This document shows positions 9,681-22,700 of a DNA stretch of 64,000 nucleotides, piece by piece. This stretch comes from Arsenicibacter sp965247375 (GTDB lineage Bacteria; Bacteroidota; Bacteroidia; Cytophagales; Spirosomataceae). Each line of letters opens with the position of its first letter. The first letter of the stretch is position 1. Made by a program: the position numbers and the translations under genes. Below the pieces are notes generated by a model. The model was given only the letters and a program-made list of their open reading frames with translations. It was not told where the DNA came from and ran no database searches. Location of the stretch: contig CBDFHU010000149.1 in assembly GCA_965247375.1 (NCBI GenBank), forward strand, positions 5,685 through 69,684. Reading direction: 5' to 3'.

Positions 9681-10022
9681 TTACCTAAGGTCTCTTGATA
9701 ATTCTGCCCCTTTATCATTCTGGCGCTCAAGGCTCCAACGCCGCGTATAGGCGGTTTCAAGCCAGGTATAGCCGGACCGGCGTAAGACACGGCATGGCAA
9801 CCCCATTTCATACTGAAACGCCATCTCCAGCTCATCAACCGTCATATCCGGAACGATGTCAAAACTATTGGGCACGTTTAACCGGCTGAGCGCTGCCAGC
9901 GGCCTGTCAATGAATGATTTATTTCCGGATTCTACTTCAAGCCGCAGATAGGGAAATATATCGTTAAACACCTGTTGCAGGTCGCGCCATTTCATGTCTG
10001 GATATACTCGTATTGGCTGCAT
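9681..10022 (-). CDS. Conserved small protein of unknown function (113 aa)
   Basis: I do not recognise a named family. The open frame extends further upstream, but the part before the ATG at 10022 looks like non-coding sequence, so I start at MQPIRVYPDMKWRDL. The protein is soluble, with no signal or membrane segment. A segment DMTVDELEMAFQ followed by a VLRRSGYTWLET strand pair resembles small Bacteroidota proteins that pair a helix with a short beta sheet. The gene is divergent from the PAS histidine kinase gene, with about 210 bp between the starts, so shared regulation is possible but unproven. Confidence 0.55.
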   Translation of the reverse strand: MQPIRVYPDMKWRDLQQVFNDIFPYLRLEVESGNKSFIDRPLAALSRLNVPNSFDIVPDMTVDELEMAFQYEMGLPCRVLRRSGYTWLETAYTRRWSLERQNDKGAELSRDLR

Positions 10023-10236
10023 ACACTCCTCATTTTTCCCTCCCGTTGGACTCCTCAGGGATACGCCTGATCGTTGATTCAAACTTCGTTTTTTTTCCGG
10101 ACCCCGAAATATGAGTTTTATCAGTCCTTTGGCTGATTTTATGAGTCCGGCGTCGTAATTTTGGCTGTCTCTGAACGTATTTCTGCTGTTTATGACGCCT
10201 GTCATACCGTCTGAACCACAAACCCTGTAAGTTGCC

Positions 10237-11517
10237 ATGCTCCAGAACGAATCAAATTCATCCGGCTTTTCCAGCGAAATGGACATACTAAATCAGGCCG
10301 AAGCGGTGTTTCAATTTGCCACTGAGGGAATGTTGATTACTGACAACACAGGTCAAATTGTAAAAATAAATCCGAGCGCGGAGCAGTTATTCGGGTACGA
10401 ACCCGGTGAGTTACTAGGTCAGGAAGTTGAAATTCTGATACCGAATACGCATCAGGCACTTCACAGGAATCACCGCACGGAGTTTTTTTGCCCACGCCTC
10501 GCCCCGCCGGATGGGTAAAGGGCGTGACCTGTTTGGTCAGCGGAAAGACGGCTCAGCCTTCCCCATCGAAATCAGCCTGAGTTCCTTTTCAGAATTCACA
10601 GGGTAGCTTCGTCATTGCCTTTATCATTGACATTACAGTCCGGAAACAAGCAGAAACCCACCTGCGCGAATACAATAACCGGCTCGAACAGGAAGTCGAA
10701 GACCGTACGCTGATTCTGAAGGAAGCCATTCAGAAACTGGAACATACGAAGGAGGAACTGCATCATACGCTTCAGCGGGAAATGGATCTCAACCGCATGA
10801 AATCCAATTTTATTTCGCTGGCATCACATGAGTTCAGGACGCCGCTGGCCACGGTGCTTTCGTCGCTGTCGCTGGTAGAGAAATACGCGGATATGCAGGA
10901 AACCACCAAGCGCGATAAACACATCAACCGCATCCAGTCGTCGGTCAAACACCTGAATGATATTCTGAATGATTTTCTGTCGGTCAGCAAGCTGGAAGAA
11001 GGCAAAGTAGTTTGCCAACCCGTCTGGACCAGCCTGTCGGCGGTAGTACAGCAGGTGATTCCGCAAATGCAGGAAATAGCCAGGCAGGGGCAGACGTTTG
11101 ATGTAACGTACAGTATCCGCCGGCCGGTCAATACCGATCAGGTTTACATTGATCCGGCTCTGGTGCGGAATATTCTGTTCAACCTGCTCTCGAACGCCAT
11201 TAAATATTCGCCGCCACAGTCTACCATAAGCTTACGGGCCGAAATCAGCACAAATGTATTGCGGATTGCCATTCAGGATCAGGGCATCGGGATTCCTCCC
11301 GAAGATCAGGGCCATTTGTTCGAGCGGTTTTTTCCGCGCCAGCAACGCGGGTAATATTGCCGGTACCGGCCTTGGGCTGCACATTGTCGGCAGTTATATC
11401 CGGCTGATGAACGGAGGGGTTTCGTTTAATAGCCAGGTCAATGAAGGCACTGAGTTTATTGTGGATATTCCCCAACCCGTTTCCGTACCGAATGCATCTG
11501 CTGAGCAGATCGCCTGA
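10237..11517 (+). CDS. PAS-domain sensor histidine kinase (frameshifted)
   Basis: This is a cytoplasmic sensor kinase without obvious membrane segments. In order it has an N-terminal PAS domain (EGMLITDNTGQIVKINPSAE), a coiled-coil linker, the HisKA phosphoacceptor (SLASHEFRTPLATVL), and a HATPase domain with an N box (NLLSNAIKYSP), G1 box (DQGIGIPPED) and G2 box (GTGLGLHIV). Three extra bases interrupt the frame: in a T run near 10490, a G run near 10600 and a T run near 11333. All motifs join into one protein of about 425 residues when these are removed. No response regulator is adjacent, so the partner is unknown. A terminator follows. Confidence 0.8.
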
Positions 11518-11523
11518 GCAGAT

Positions 11524-11561
11524 AAAAAAGGGCAGGAGCCAACCGCTGCCTACCCTTTTTG
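11524..11561. terminator. Terminator between the histidine kinase gene and hemN
   Basis: An imperfect hairpin pairs GGCAG with CTGCC and has an A run on the left and a run of five T on the right. It serves the kinase gene and, in the other direction, the convergent hemN. Confidence 0.7.
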
Positions 11562-11582
11562 CTTCCTGTTTATCTATATTTT

Positions 11583-12945
11583 CTATACTGTCTGACTAAA
11601 CAAAGTCGTTTCCGGCAGGTTTTCCCACAGCCGTGCATCGAATGCCATACATACGTTCCGGACAAACGACCGGCCTTTCGGCGTTACCCGCAGGCGATAT
11701 GGTTCAGTTTCAATCAGCCCGTCGGCCTCAAGTTCTTCAACACGGTGCAGCCCTTCGTAGAGCCCTTCCGACTGCATATCCTTATCCATCCAGCTGGTTT
11801 CAAAACGGCACATCAGGTTCAGAATATGCCGGCGGATGACCAGATCGTCGCGGGTCAGCAAATGGCCTTTGAAAAACGGGAACTGCCCGTCGCGCAGACG
11901 TTCGTAATAAGCTTCGACCGATTTGGCATTCTGCACGTAAGCCCCCCAGCTATCGCTGATTGATGAAGCACCGAGTCCGATCAGCAGTTTTGTGGGCGTA
12001 TCGGTGTATCCCATGAAGTTCCGGTGCAGCTTGCCGCTCTTTTCTGCCTCCGAAAGGCTATCAGTTGCGAGGGCAAAATGATCCATACCGATTTCCTGAT
12101 AGCCGGATAATTCCAGCCAGTTGCGGCAGGTCTCATAAATCGCCAGCTTTTTCGACGCATCGGGCAGATCCTGCTCCGAAAACCGGCGCTGTCCGGGCTT
12201 CACCCACGGGACGTGCGCGTAGCTGTAGAGTGCCAGCCGGTCCGGCTTCAGGTTGGTAATGTTCATGATGGTCTGGGTCATGGAGCAGACACGCTGTTGC
12301 GGCAACCCATACACCATGTCGACATTAACGGATGTATAGCCGATTTCCCGCGCCTTCAGCATCAGGTGTTCGACCTGCTCATATGTCTGATGACGGTTAA
12401 TCAATTCAAGAACAAGCGGATTAGTATCCTGTACCCCCACACTGACTCTACGAAAGCCAAGGTCATACAGGGTTTGCAGGTGTTCGTCGGTAGTATTGCC
12501 GGGATGCGCTTCAAAACTGAAACAGGCCTTTTCATGGATTTCGGAACCTGCCAGCAACCCTTCGATCAGCCGGCGCAGATTATCGGCACTAAAGAAAGTC
12601 GGAGTACCACCACCCAGATGCAGTTCACGGATTTTTGGCGTTTCGCTGAAATGCGACCGGTACATGGCCCATTCGGTCAGTACGGCATAAATGTATGGTT
12701 CCTCAACGCGGTGGTTTACTGTAATCCGCGTATTGCAACCGCAGTATGTACAGAGACTTTCGCAAAAAGGAAGGTGAACATACAGACTAATCCCATCCGT
12801 GCTGTTCGTGGCCGCAAACGTGTCCGATACAGTTTGTAGCCACTCCGATGCAGCAGGGGCTGTTTTATTCCAGTAGGGGACCGTCGGGTAGCTGGTATAG
12901 CGTGGTCCGCGGAACGTTGTATTTTTGCAGTAGGGCAGTATCCAT
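11583..12945 (-). CDS. hemN: Oxygen-independent coproporphyrinogen III oxidase (frameshifted near the start)
   Basis: HemN is a radical SAM enzyme of haem synthesis that converts coproporphyrinogen III to protoporphyrinogen IX without oxygen. The radical SAM cluster motif is visible as CESLCTYCGC, preceded by LYVHLPF. The typical HemN N-terminus (NVPGPRYTSYP) appears once an extra base near 12910 is removed; the frame is then continuous from the ATG at 12945 to the stop. Further family features are ELHLGGGTPTFF and INRHQTYEQV. The total length is about 453 residues, normal for HemN. It follows uvrB on the same strand with a gap of about 130 bp. Given its metabolic role and otherwise perfect conservation, the frameshift is probably a sequence error. 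Confidence 0.9.
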
Positions 12946-13075
12946 AACTATTGATGCTCAATGAAGATTATCAAAAGTAGCGGACCCCGCAGGGGAGAAC
13001 TATGACCACAATCAGGCAGCAGGCTGGCAAATGTCAGCGACAGGATCACATCAACACCCGCCAGCCAGCCGTTCT

Positions 13076-15100
13076 CTATTCTTTTTTGAGCCGTTCCCGG
13101 AAGCTGGAATAGCTCGTCGCGAAGACGGGCAGCCTCCATAAAGTCGAGTTCTTTGGCGGCTTTCTCCATTTTTGTCTGCGTTTCCTTGATCAGCTGCTCC
13201 AGATCATTTTTACCCATGTACTGTACGACCGGATCGGCCGCAATCCGGATTTCCTCCGGCTCAACGTAATAGTGTTTATTCAGCGGTTTCACATCGGCTA
13301 CTTTCGTCTGACCCATGATCGCTTCCCGCGATTTAAGTACAGTTAGTCGGTGTAATGCCGTGTTTCTTCGTTATACTCCATCTGAATCGCGCGGCGGCGA
13401 TTGGTTTCGTCAATCGCTTTCTGCATAGATTTAGTAATCGTATCGGCATACATCAGCACCCGGCCATTGGCATTCCGGGCAGCACGGCCAATGGTCTGAA
13501 TCAACGACCGGATGTCGCGGAGGAAACCTTCCTTATCGGCATCCATAATCGCGACCAGCGAGACTTCCGGCAAGTCGAGGCCCTCGCGCAGGAGATTGAC
13601 CCCGACCAGTACATCAAAATTGCCCAGCCGCAAATCACGGAGGATTTCGACCCGTTCAAGTGTTTTGATTTCTGAGTGAATATACCGCGTTTTAATCCCG
13701 ACCCGATCCAGGTATTTACTGAGTTCTTCGGCCATCCGCTTGGTGAGGGTTGTTACCAGCACCCGCTCCGACCGTTTTATCCGCGCATCAATTTCTTCAA
13801 GCAGGTCGTCAATCTGGTTCAGGCTTGGCCGCACCTGAATTTCGGGGTCCAGCAGACCGGTCGGCCGGATCAGCTGTTCAACCACCACACCCTCGCTACG
13901 TCGCAGCTCATAGTCGGCCGGTGTCGCCGACACAAAAATGGTTTGCCCGGCCAGCTCCTCAAACTCCTGAAACGTCAGCGGCCGGTTATCCAGCGCCGAC
14001 GGTAACCGGAAGCCGTAATCGACCAGTGACTCTTTGCGGGAGCGGTCACCACCCCACATGGCCCGGATCTGGGGCATGGTTACGTGGCTTTCGTCAACCA
14101 CCAGCAGGTAGTCGTCCGGGAAATAATCCAGCAGGCAGAACGGGCGTTGTCCGGGTTTGCGCTGATCGAAGTACCGTGAGTAGTTCTCGATACCCGAACA
14201 ATAGCCCAGTTCCCGCATCATTTCGAGGTCAAATTCGGTCCGCTCCTTGATGCGTCCGGCTTCCATTTCGCGGAAGTCTTTTTCGAAATAGCGGATTTGC
14301 GCCACCAGATCATCCTGAATCTCGTAGATAGCGCGGTTCAGGGTCTCGCGGCCGGTCACGAACAGGTTAGCGGGGAAAATAGCAACCATTCGTTCTTCGG
14401 AAATTTTCTTTCCTGTAGATGGGTCAATCCGCTGAATGGTCTCGATCTCATCGCCGAAGAAAATAATGCGGTAGGCAAAGTCGGCATAAGCCACGTACAC
14501 ATCGACCGTATCGCCTTTGACCCGGAAATTGCCGCGCTGGAATTCACCTTCGGTCCGGCTATAGAGAATCTCAACCAGGCGGTGCAGGAAGTGGTTACGG
14601 CTCATGATTTCGCCGACACCGATGCGCACCACGTTGCTTTTAAACTCCTCCGGATTGCCCATGCCATAAATGCAGGACACCGACGCAATGACAATCACAT
14701 CGCGGCGACCGCTCATGAGCGCCGACGTCGCCGCGAGCCGCAGCTTGTCAATCTCTTCATTGATGGCTAAGTCTTTTTCAATGTAGGTATTCGTGGTGGC
14801 GATGTAGGCCTCCGGCTGGTAATAGTCGTAATAGCTGATGAAGTATTCGACTGCGTTTTCAGGGAAAAACTGCTTAAACTCCCCGTAAAGCTGAGCGGCC
14901 AGTGTTTTGTTATGACTAAGAATAAGCGTGGGCCGATTGGTCTGAGCGATAACATTGGCCACAGAAAACGTTTTACCGGACCCCGTAACGCCCAGTAAGA
15001 CCTGTGCCGGTTCCCGTTCATTTATGCCTTTTACCAACTCCGCAATCGCCTTTGGCTGATCGCCGGTTGGCTGAAATTCAGATGTGAGTTTAAAGTTCAT
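13076..15100 (-). CDS. uvrB: Excinuclease ABC subunit B (frameshifted near the 3' end)
   Basis: UvrB is the damage-verifying helicase of nucleotide excision repair. The first 585 residues are open and show the Walker A motif (LLGVTGSGKTFSVAN), the DNA-gripping beta-hairpin region (YYDYYQPEAYI), the DEXX motif (VVDESHVTM) and helicase motif VI (IGRAARNANGRV). The frame then breaks twice. Near 13335 a shift is needed to join HYT to LTVLKSREAIMGQTK. Near 13090 an extra C must be removed so that the C-terminal UVR motif (MEAARLRDELFQL) finishes as RERLKKE and a stop at 13076. The restored length of about 674 residues is normal. Both breaks lie where the family is conserved, which supports sequence error. 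Confidence 0.92.
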
Positions 15101-15168
15101 TAGTCGCGTTCGTAATCTGGCTAATTTACAAAAAACGACCTGAACGGCAAACGTGTTTCCGTTTTCTG

Positions 15169-18100
15169 CTAGCCGGTACCGGCGGGATGCATCTCTTTTT
15201 CGGCCCGGTATTTTCTGGCGTATTCGGACGGCGACAGGCCATGTACCTGCTGAAAAGCCTTACGGAAATATTTCAGGTCTTCAAGCCCTACCAGCGTACA
15301 CACTTCAAAAACCCTGAGCTGACTGGAGATCAGCAGTTTGGCAGCACGCCTCATCCGGATATCATTAATAAACTCAACTACCGACTGTCCGGTAATGCTC
15401 TTGATTTTCCGGTAAAAAACCGACCGGCTCATGGCCATTGCCTTTACCAGCTCCTGTACGGAAAAATCAGGCTCCATCAGATTCTTTTCAACAATAGCCA
15501 TGGCCGTTTCCAGAAATACCCTGTCAGCATCCGGAATGCTGATATCGGTGGGTTCCAGCAATATTTTCTGCTGATAATACTGCCGGATTTTTAAGCGGTT
15601 ATATACCAGTGTATTGACCTTAGCGGTCAGCACATCCGGGTTAAACGGCTTACTTATGTATTCGTCAGCTCCCAGCTCCAGCCCTTCAATCTCATGGATA
15701 ACAGCCGCCCGCGCCGTCAGCAGCAACACCGGAATATGCATGATTTTAGGATCCTGCTTTACTTTCTTACACAAGTCAAGGCCGTCGCTTTGCGGCATCA
15801 TGATGTCGCTGATGATGAGGTCAGGCACAAGCTGTATGGCCTTCTCCCAGCCTTCCAGTCCATCCGCAGCGGTATGCACCTCAAACTTCGCCGCAAACAG
15901 CTGCGTAATATAGTCCCTGACATCACTGTTGTCTTCGACAATCAGTAAGCGCAGACTGGCCGGCATCATCACCGACGGGTCAACAATAAACGTGTGATCG
16001 GCCGGCGAAAGCGACGCGGGTGACAGATCCGCTTCCTGCGTCAGCAAATCAGCCGGTGACAGGTGCTGCTTCCCGAACGGCAGGCGTATGGTAAACGTAG
16101 TGCCGGTATTGATCCGGCTTGTAAGCTGCACCTCGCCGCCGTGCCGCTCAATAAACTGCTTTACGAGGGAAAGCCCGATACCGGTACCGACCACCCGCAT
16201 CGACGCCGAGTGCGAAGCCTGATAATACACGTCAAAGACTTTTTCCAGCTCTTCCGGCTTGATCCCAACGCCTTCGTCGACAATCACGATTTCCAGAAAG
16301 TTGGTCTGCAGTTTATGCTGCTCATCATAACGGGCATCCTGCGCCGGATGCCCGACGGCAACCACCCGCAGATGTACGCCCCGTTCTGCCGGTGTGTATT
16401 TCAGCGCATTGGACAGCACATTGATAATGGCCACCTCAAGTTTGTTCCGGTCGAAATAGACAGGCACCGTATCAGACGGAACATCAATCGTATAGTGCAG
16501 CCGCTGTTCTTCTGCTTTCAGCTGAAACATCAGAAACAGCTCTGTCACAAACGGAATAATGTCATGCTGCGACGCCCTGCAGCGCAATCTGCTGCGACTC
16601 CATTTTCCGGAAATCGAGCAACTGATTAATGAGCGACAGCAACCGGCGGGTTTGCTGGTGAACGAGCAGTAGACCTTATCCTTCATGCCGTTGAATTTCC
16701 AGGCCGATGCCGCCAGTTCTTCCATCGGTCCCAGAATCAGCGTCAGTGGTGTTCGGATCTCGTGTGATACATGGATGAAGAACTCCAGTTTCAGGTGACT
16801 TAACTCTTTTTCCTTTTCGTACTGAAAATGCTCGAACGCCACCTTATTCTCCAGCGCCTGCTGCCGCAGCAGAATATGCCGTGCCAGCAGCAAAACGGTG
16901 ATTAGTACCAGGGTGTAGATTGCGTAGGCCACCCATGTTTTCCACCAGGGCGGCAAAATCGTCAGTTGCAGCGTAGCGGGCTGATGGGTCCAGATGCCTT
17001 CACCGTTATCTGCTTTTACCTGAAAGGTATAATTACCGGCCGGCAAGTTGGTAAAACTGACCGTACGCTGGTTGGCCGAAAGCGGAATCCAGTTGTCGTT
17101 ATAACCAACCAGCTGATAGGCATAGTGGTTTTTCTGAGGATTGGCAAAATTCAGGCCGACAAACGAAATCGAAAAGTCATTTTCATTGTCCTTGATCTCC
17201 AGGCCCTGCGTATGATTAAGGGACTCCCTGACCAGTACCCTGCCGTTAATTTCCTGCCCGACATGAACCGGCTGATTCTGGATGGCGAATCCCGTTAGCT
17301 GCACAAAAGGCGGGTAGGGGTTCGACTGAATCAGGCAGGGGTTCAGAAAGGTGATGCCGTTTATACCCCCGAAAAACAGCGTTTCGTCGCTGGCCCGGCA
17401 GGCTGCCCCGATTTTAAACGAATTACTCTGAATACCGTCGGCTACATTGTAGCGCAGCACCCGGTGTGTGGCCGTATTAACGCGGATCAGACCTTCACTA
17501 CCTAGCCAGAGATTGCCGTCATTATCTTCCAGAATGCTTTCAACATCGCTGTCGGGCAGCCACGACGTACATCGTCTGACTACTTCCCTGCCATCCCGGC
17601 CGGTCACAATCTGGTGGAGGCCGCCGCCAATGGTGCCGACCCAGATGATACCATGCCGGTCTTTGAGCAGCGGCCAGGTATAGTTCACCCTGAAGCTACC
17701 CGGATCATGCGTATCGTGCTTAAACTGGCGGAGCAATTCGATTTTATCCGGCCGCACTTTCAGCTTCAGAACGCCGGCATTCTGCGTACTGGCCCAAAGG
17801 GTGTTTGTCGGTTTGTCATAGAGTAAAAACGTAAAGCGGTCTGTTGGTAACCCGCTGTTCTGCATGTTATACGTAGCCAGCACTTTGCCTTCATGATCCA
17901 GACGGGTCAGGCCATGGTCAAATGTAGCGACCCAGATGGTACCGAACTTATCTTCGACTATACTCTCGACCTCCCCTGAACAGATTACCCTGCGGATTGT
18001 AGGTGGTGAACCGGACCTGCCCATGCCGGCGGCGAAGGGCAAGTAACCCGTCATTCTGTGTGCCAAACCACAGCGTACTGTCAGTATCCTGAAAAATGCA

Positions 18101-19400
18101 GGCGACATCCATACCGGTCACGTTTCCCGGCAACGGGCGGCTGAAATAATTCCGGTACACCTTATGAGTAAGGTCATAGCTGGAAATGCCGTTGCGGGTA
18201 GCAATCCAAAGCAGGTTTCTGGCATCCTTCCTTATACAAGGCATTAATGTAATTATTGGCTAGCGTAGGTTGCTGATTGGGCTGGCGGGACAGGTGTCCG
18301 AACGGTTTTTGGCGCAGATCAATTTTGTTGAGCCCGCCTGCTGACGCAGCCAGCCAGAGCACCTGAAACCGGTCTTCAAAAATGCAGTGAATCCGGCCGG
18401 AGTTAATGCTGAACGGATCGGTATCCAATGGCAGGTATGTGGTAACTTTGTCGGTCACAACAGGCGGTTTGCCCTCCTGCACCTGTATCGGCAGCATCAA
18501 TAAACCGAAATTGGTCCCGACCCATAACCGGCCGAACGAATCCCGGTGCAGACAGTCAATACTGCGGAACGTTTGCGGCAACACAAAAGGATTAATAACC
18601 TGTTTGGCACGCGTACCATCCGGAATCCACATGACCTGGCTATCGGTAGCTACCCACAGACCATTCCGCCGGTCGGGCGCCAGTGCCCTTATATATTGTC
18701 TGGTAAACGCAGTAACTATACCGGCTACTGCATCGGGCCGATTGGCCGGTATGGTAAAAAGTCCGTCCCCTGCCGCGGCAATCCAGACCACGCCCGCTTT
18801 ATCAATGATGAGATCCGTTGTTTCACAAAAGCGGCTTCGGGGTGTGGCCAGTTTAATCTGCTTAATCCACTGCACCTCGCCGTCCATGCCCGCCTGAACA
18901 ATAAACACCCCATGCTGCCTGGTTCCGGCCCATACGCGCCCCTGGCTATCCACAGCCAGCGCCGCAATTTCAGACTGGTTTACCAGTTGCAGAAGATCGC
19001 TGCCAGCTGTACCGTGTTTCATGTGTAAACACATAAACCGGTCCTGATTCAGGTTGTAAACATTCAGTCCGCCGCCTTCCGTCCCGGCCCATAACGTCCC
19101 TTCCTGACTTACATGCAGCGCCCGCACACGGTTATTGGAAAGCCCGTTTTCATTATCAATCGGTAGCAGGTAGGGTTTTATTTCATATCCGTCATAACGG
19201 TCAATGCCCTTATTGGTGGCTACCCAGATAAACCCCTGCTGATCCTGAACAACGGCCATAGCATCGCTGTGAGACAATCCTTCATTAACCGTTAGATGTT
19301 CAAACCGGAACTGTACCGGTTCTGTCTGGGCAAATCCACCGGCACACAGCACTGAAAAGAGAAGAATAGCGACCAGCCTATAAGTAAACATTTTTTTCAT
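15169..19400 (-). CDS. Hybrid two-component system protein: periplasmic propeller, histidine kinase, receiver, AraC (frameshifted)
   Basis: This protein of about 1,410 residues combines sensor and regulator. The start at 19400 gives the signal peptide MKKMFTYRLVAILLFSVLC. About a dozen two-component propeller repeats follow (for example FIWVATNKGIDRYDG, LWAGTEGGGLNVYN, IWVGTIGGGLHQI), then a Y_Y_Y domain, one membrane helix (WVAYAIYTLVLITVLLLA), HisKA (HVSHEIRTPLTLILGP), HATPase (NALKYTP, GTGIGLSLV), a receiver with the phosphorylated aspartate in IISDIMMP, and an AraC-type helix-turn-helix at the C-terminus. Single-base shifts occur near 18232 and 17985, and a compensating pair lies near 16672 and 16578. 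It is divergent from susC, so it very probably controls that locus in response to a periplasmic sugar; the ligand is unknown. Confidence 0.9.
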
Positions 19401-19764
19401 ATATGGTGAGTAATCGTCAAGTGGATAAATGTAACTGACTATGAACCTACTAAACGTTGGCGCGCTATGCATTTATTTCTTTAAAAAGCCACCGGAGTGG
19501 TCATTTTACCCCCCTATATTGATCATTTTACCCCCTCCCTTAATTGTGTTATACCAACATAAATTTGCAATAACCCCCGCGAAACAATAAATGATATCCG
19601 ATTAAGCTAAATCTATCTATCCTCCTTCTTCAACTCATCCCTTCTCTGACATTACCCGACAGCAAGTGCAGCATCCGGCACACCACATTTGAAGACATCT
19701 ATACCAGCCTGTTAAAACAGTTTCTTATACCCAGTACCAATTAATTAATACCAAAACAAAGCTT
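19401..19764. promoter_or_regulatory. Divergent control region between the hybrid regulator and susC
   Basis: This 364-bp gap separates the regulator (-) from susC (+). It holds two direct repeats (19501-19535), a TAAATTTG at 19560-19567 that matches the Bacteroidota minus-7 element TAnnTTTG, and a long 5' leader before susC of about 200 bases. I see no good TTG minus-33 element at the expected distance, which would suit an activator-dependent promoter. Confidence 0.5.
19501..19535. promoter_or_regulatory. Candidate AraC-type operator: two direct repeats 22 bp apart
   Basis: TCATTTTACCCCC occurs at 19501-19513 and again at 19523-19535. The 22-bp period is two helical turns, the arrangement expected for two AraC-type DNA-binding domains. 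The repeats lie about 25-60 bp upstream of the TAAATTTG element of susC. That the adjacent hybrid regulator binds here is inference. Confidence 0.5.
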
Positions 19765-22700
19765 ATGCAAAAAACATGTACATGCCAGAGGGTCTTGCCG
19801 ACCCGCAGAAATGGCGCCTCTTCACATGCCCCGGCCTCATTACGGCTCATGGCACGCGCTCTGTTTCTGTTTTTGCTGCTTACGTCAGTGGGGGCATTTG
19901 CTCAGACGAAGATTTCCGGTAAGGTCGTTGATGCACAAGGAATCGCACTGCCGGGCGTGAGTATTGTCATTAAAGGCACATCAGTCGGCACCATTTCATC
20001 AGCACAAGGTACTTACTCGCTGAATGTGCCTAACCGGAATGGTACGCTGGTATATTCCTTCATCGGTTTCACCTCGCAGGAGATTCCGATGAATGGTCAG
20101 ACCGAAATCAACGTTACGCTGGCGTCTGACGACCGGATGCTGAATGAAGTGGTGGTGGTAGGTTACGGCGAGCAGAAAAAGGAAACTGTTACGGGGTCGG
20201 TAGCTACCGTAAAAGGCGGTGATCTCGTAAAATCACCGGCCGTGAACCTGTCGAACTCCATTGCGGGCCGGATGCCGGGCGTGATTGCCACCAACTCAAG
20301 CGGTGAGCCGGGGTATGACGGTTCGTCGATCCGGATCCGTGGTTCAAACACACTGGGTAACAACGACGCCCTGATCGTTATTGACGGGGTTCCTGCCCGT
20401 GCCGGTGGTATTGACCGCCTGAACCCGAACGATATCGAAAGTATTTCAGTCCTGAAAGATGCCTCCGCAGCCATCTATGGTTCACGGGCGGCCAACGGGG
20501 TTATCCTCGTAACAACCAAACGCGGAAAGACCGGAAAACCGGAAATTTCGTATAGCTTTAACCAGGGCTTTTCGCAGCCGACAGTCATTCCTAAAATGGC
20601 TTCAGCAGCGCAGTATGCCGAACTGAACAACGAGATTAACCTCTATAACCTGCCGTCTCAATACTGGAAAGATGCCTCGGCAGCCTTCAAAGCGACCGGC
20701 AGCTATACGCGCCCTGACAACGGTGCCATTGCCAAAGCCGCTTTTACGCCGGATGATATCAAGAAGTTTCAGGATGGTTCTGATCCGTGGGGGCACCCGA
20801 ATACGGACTGGTTCGGGGCAGCGCTGAAAACGTGGTCTCCGCAAACACGCCACACCCTGCAACTGGTCGGTGGCGGCGAAAATATCAAATACCTCGCTTC
20901 GGCTAACTACCAGAATCAGGATGGTTATTACAAAAACTCGGCAACCGGCTACAAACAGTATGACTTCCGCCTCAATCTGGATGCTAAAGTCAACAAATAC
21001 ATCAACACGGTTGTCGGCGTAGTCGGTCGTCAGGAAAACCGCTTCTTCCCGACGGTTGATGCCGGGTCTATTTTCCGGATGCTGATGCGCGGTTATCCGA
21101 ATAAGCCTGCGTTCTGGCCGAATGGGCTGCCGGCTCCGGACATTGAAAACGGCCAGCAGCCTGTACTGGTAACCACCAGCGCAACCGGCTACAATAAAGG
21201 ACACCCGGTATTATGTACAGAGCAACGCCAGTGTCAATATTACCAATCCCTGGGTGCCGGGCCTGAAGTTTACCGGCAGCGTTGCCCTCGATAAATACAT
21301 CCAGCAAGGTAAAACCTGGCAGACTCCATGGTATGTCTACAGCTGGGATTACACATCGTATGATGCCAATAAGCAGCCGATTTTGCAGAAAGTAGCGAAA
21401 GGTCCGGCGCAGGCTACCCTGAATCAATACACAAATGATCAGTTCAACTCGCTGTTATCGGGTATCCTGTCATACGATCACACCTTTGCCGGTAATCATG
21501 CCATCACGTTGTTAGCCGGTATTACGCAGGAACGGGCCAATTCAAACGGCTTCTCTGCGTTCCGTAAATACTTTGCCTCAACCGCCATCGATCAGCTGTT
21601 TGCAGGCGGCAACGCGGAGAAAAACAGCAACACCACTGCGGCCTGGGAGCGCGCCCGGATGAGCTACTTCGGCCGTGCCGGTTATAACTACAAAGAAAAG
21701 TACCTGGCCGAATTCCTGTGGCGGTACGATGGTTCATACATGTTCCCTGCGGGCCAGCCGCTGGGGTTTCTTCCCGGGTGTAACAGCCGGCTGGCGTATT
21801 TCGGAAGAAAGCTTCTTCAAGAAGAGCGTACCGGCGATCAGCTCGCTGAAACTACGGGCTTCATGGGGTCAGCTGGGTAATGATCAGGTATACTTCAACG
21901 GCTCCCTGCGTGAATACGATTACCTGCCAACCTACGCTTACGGCGACGTAGTAAACTCAAGCTGGGGCTACGTAATGGGTGGTCAGGTGGCTCAGACACT
22001 GTATGAAAACGGTGTACCTAATACAACCCTGACCTGGGAAGTGGCCAACAACTCAGACATTGGTCTGGAAGGCTCGGCGCTGAACGGCAAGATTTTCTTT
22101 GAATTTGACGTATTCCAGAACAAACGGTCGAACATCCTGTGGCGGAAAAGTGCGTCCATCCCGCAAACGACAGGTATGACGTTGCCCGCAACCAACATCG
22201 GTAAGGTAACCAACAAAGGCTATGAATTCCGGGTAGGTTACAACGGCCAGGCCGGCCAGCTGAAATATAGTGTCAGCGTGAATGGTGGCTATGCGAAGAA
22301 CCAGATTACGTTCTGGGACGAAACACCGGGCGCACCGGAATGGCAGCGGTCTACCGGTAAGCCGATTCCGACTAACGTAAACGATCCGAATCAGGCCAAC
22401 GGTACGCTGATGTACCAGTACGACGGTATCTTCTCAACACAGGCCGACATCGACGCCAATAAAGTGGATTACAGCGGTGTTGGGGCCAGCGTACTGCGTC
22501 CCGGCGACATGCGTCTGAAAGACATCAACGGCGACGGTAAAATCAACGGTGATGACCGCGTACGGGCCGACCGCAACAACCAGCCTCGTTTCCAGGGTGG
22601 TCTGAACGCCAACCTGCGCTGGAAAAACTTTGACCTGAGCTTACTTTTCCAGGCCTCAACCGGCGGGCAGATCTTCCTGCAGACTGAATCTGGTACCATC

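Noticed and set aside
13355..14770. Long plus-strand open frames opposite uvrB
   Set aside because: They mirror a well-conserved gene on the other strand and show no protein-like features of their own.
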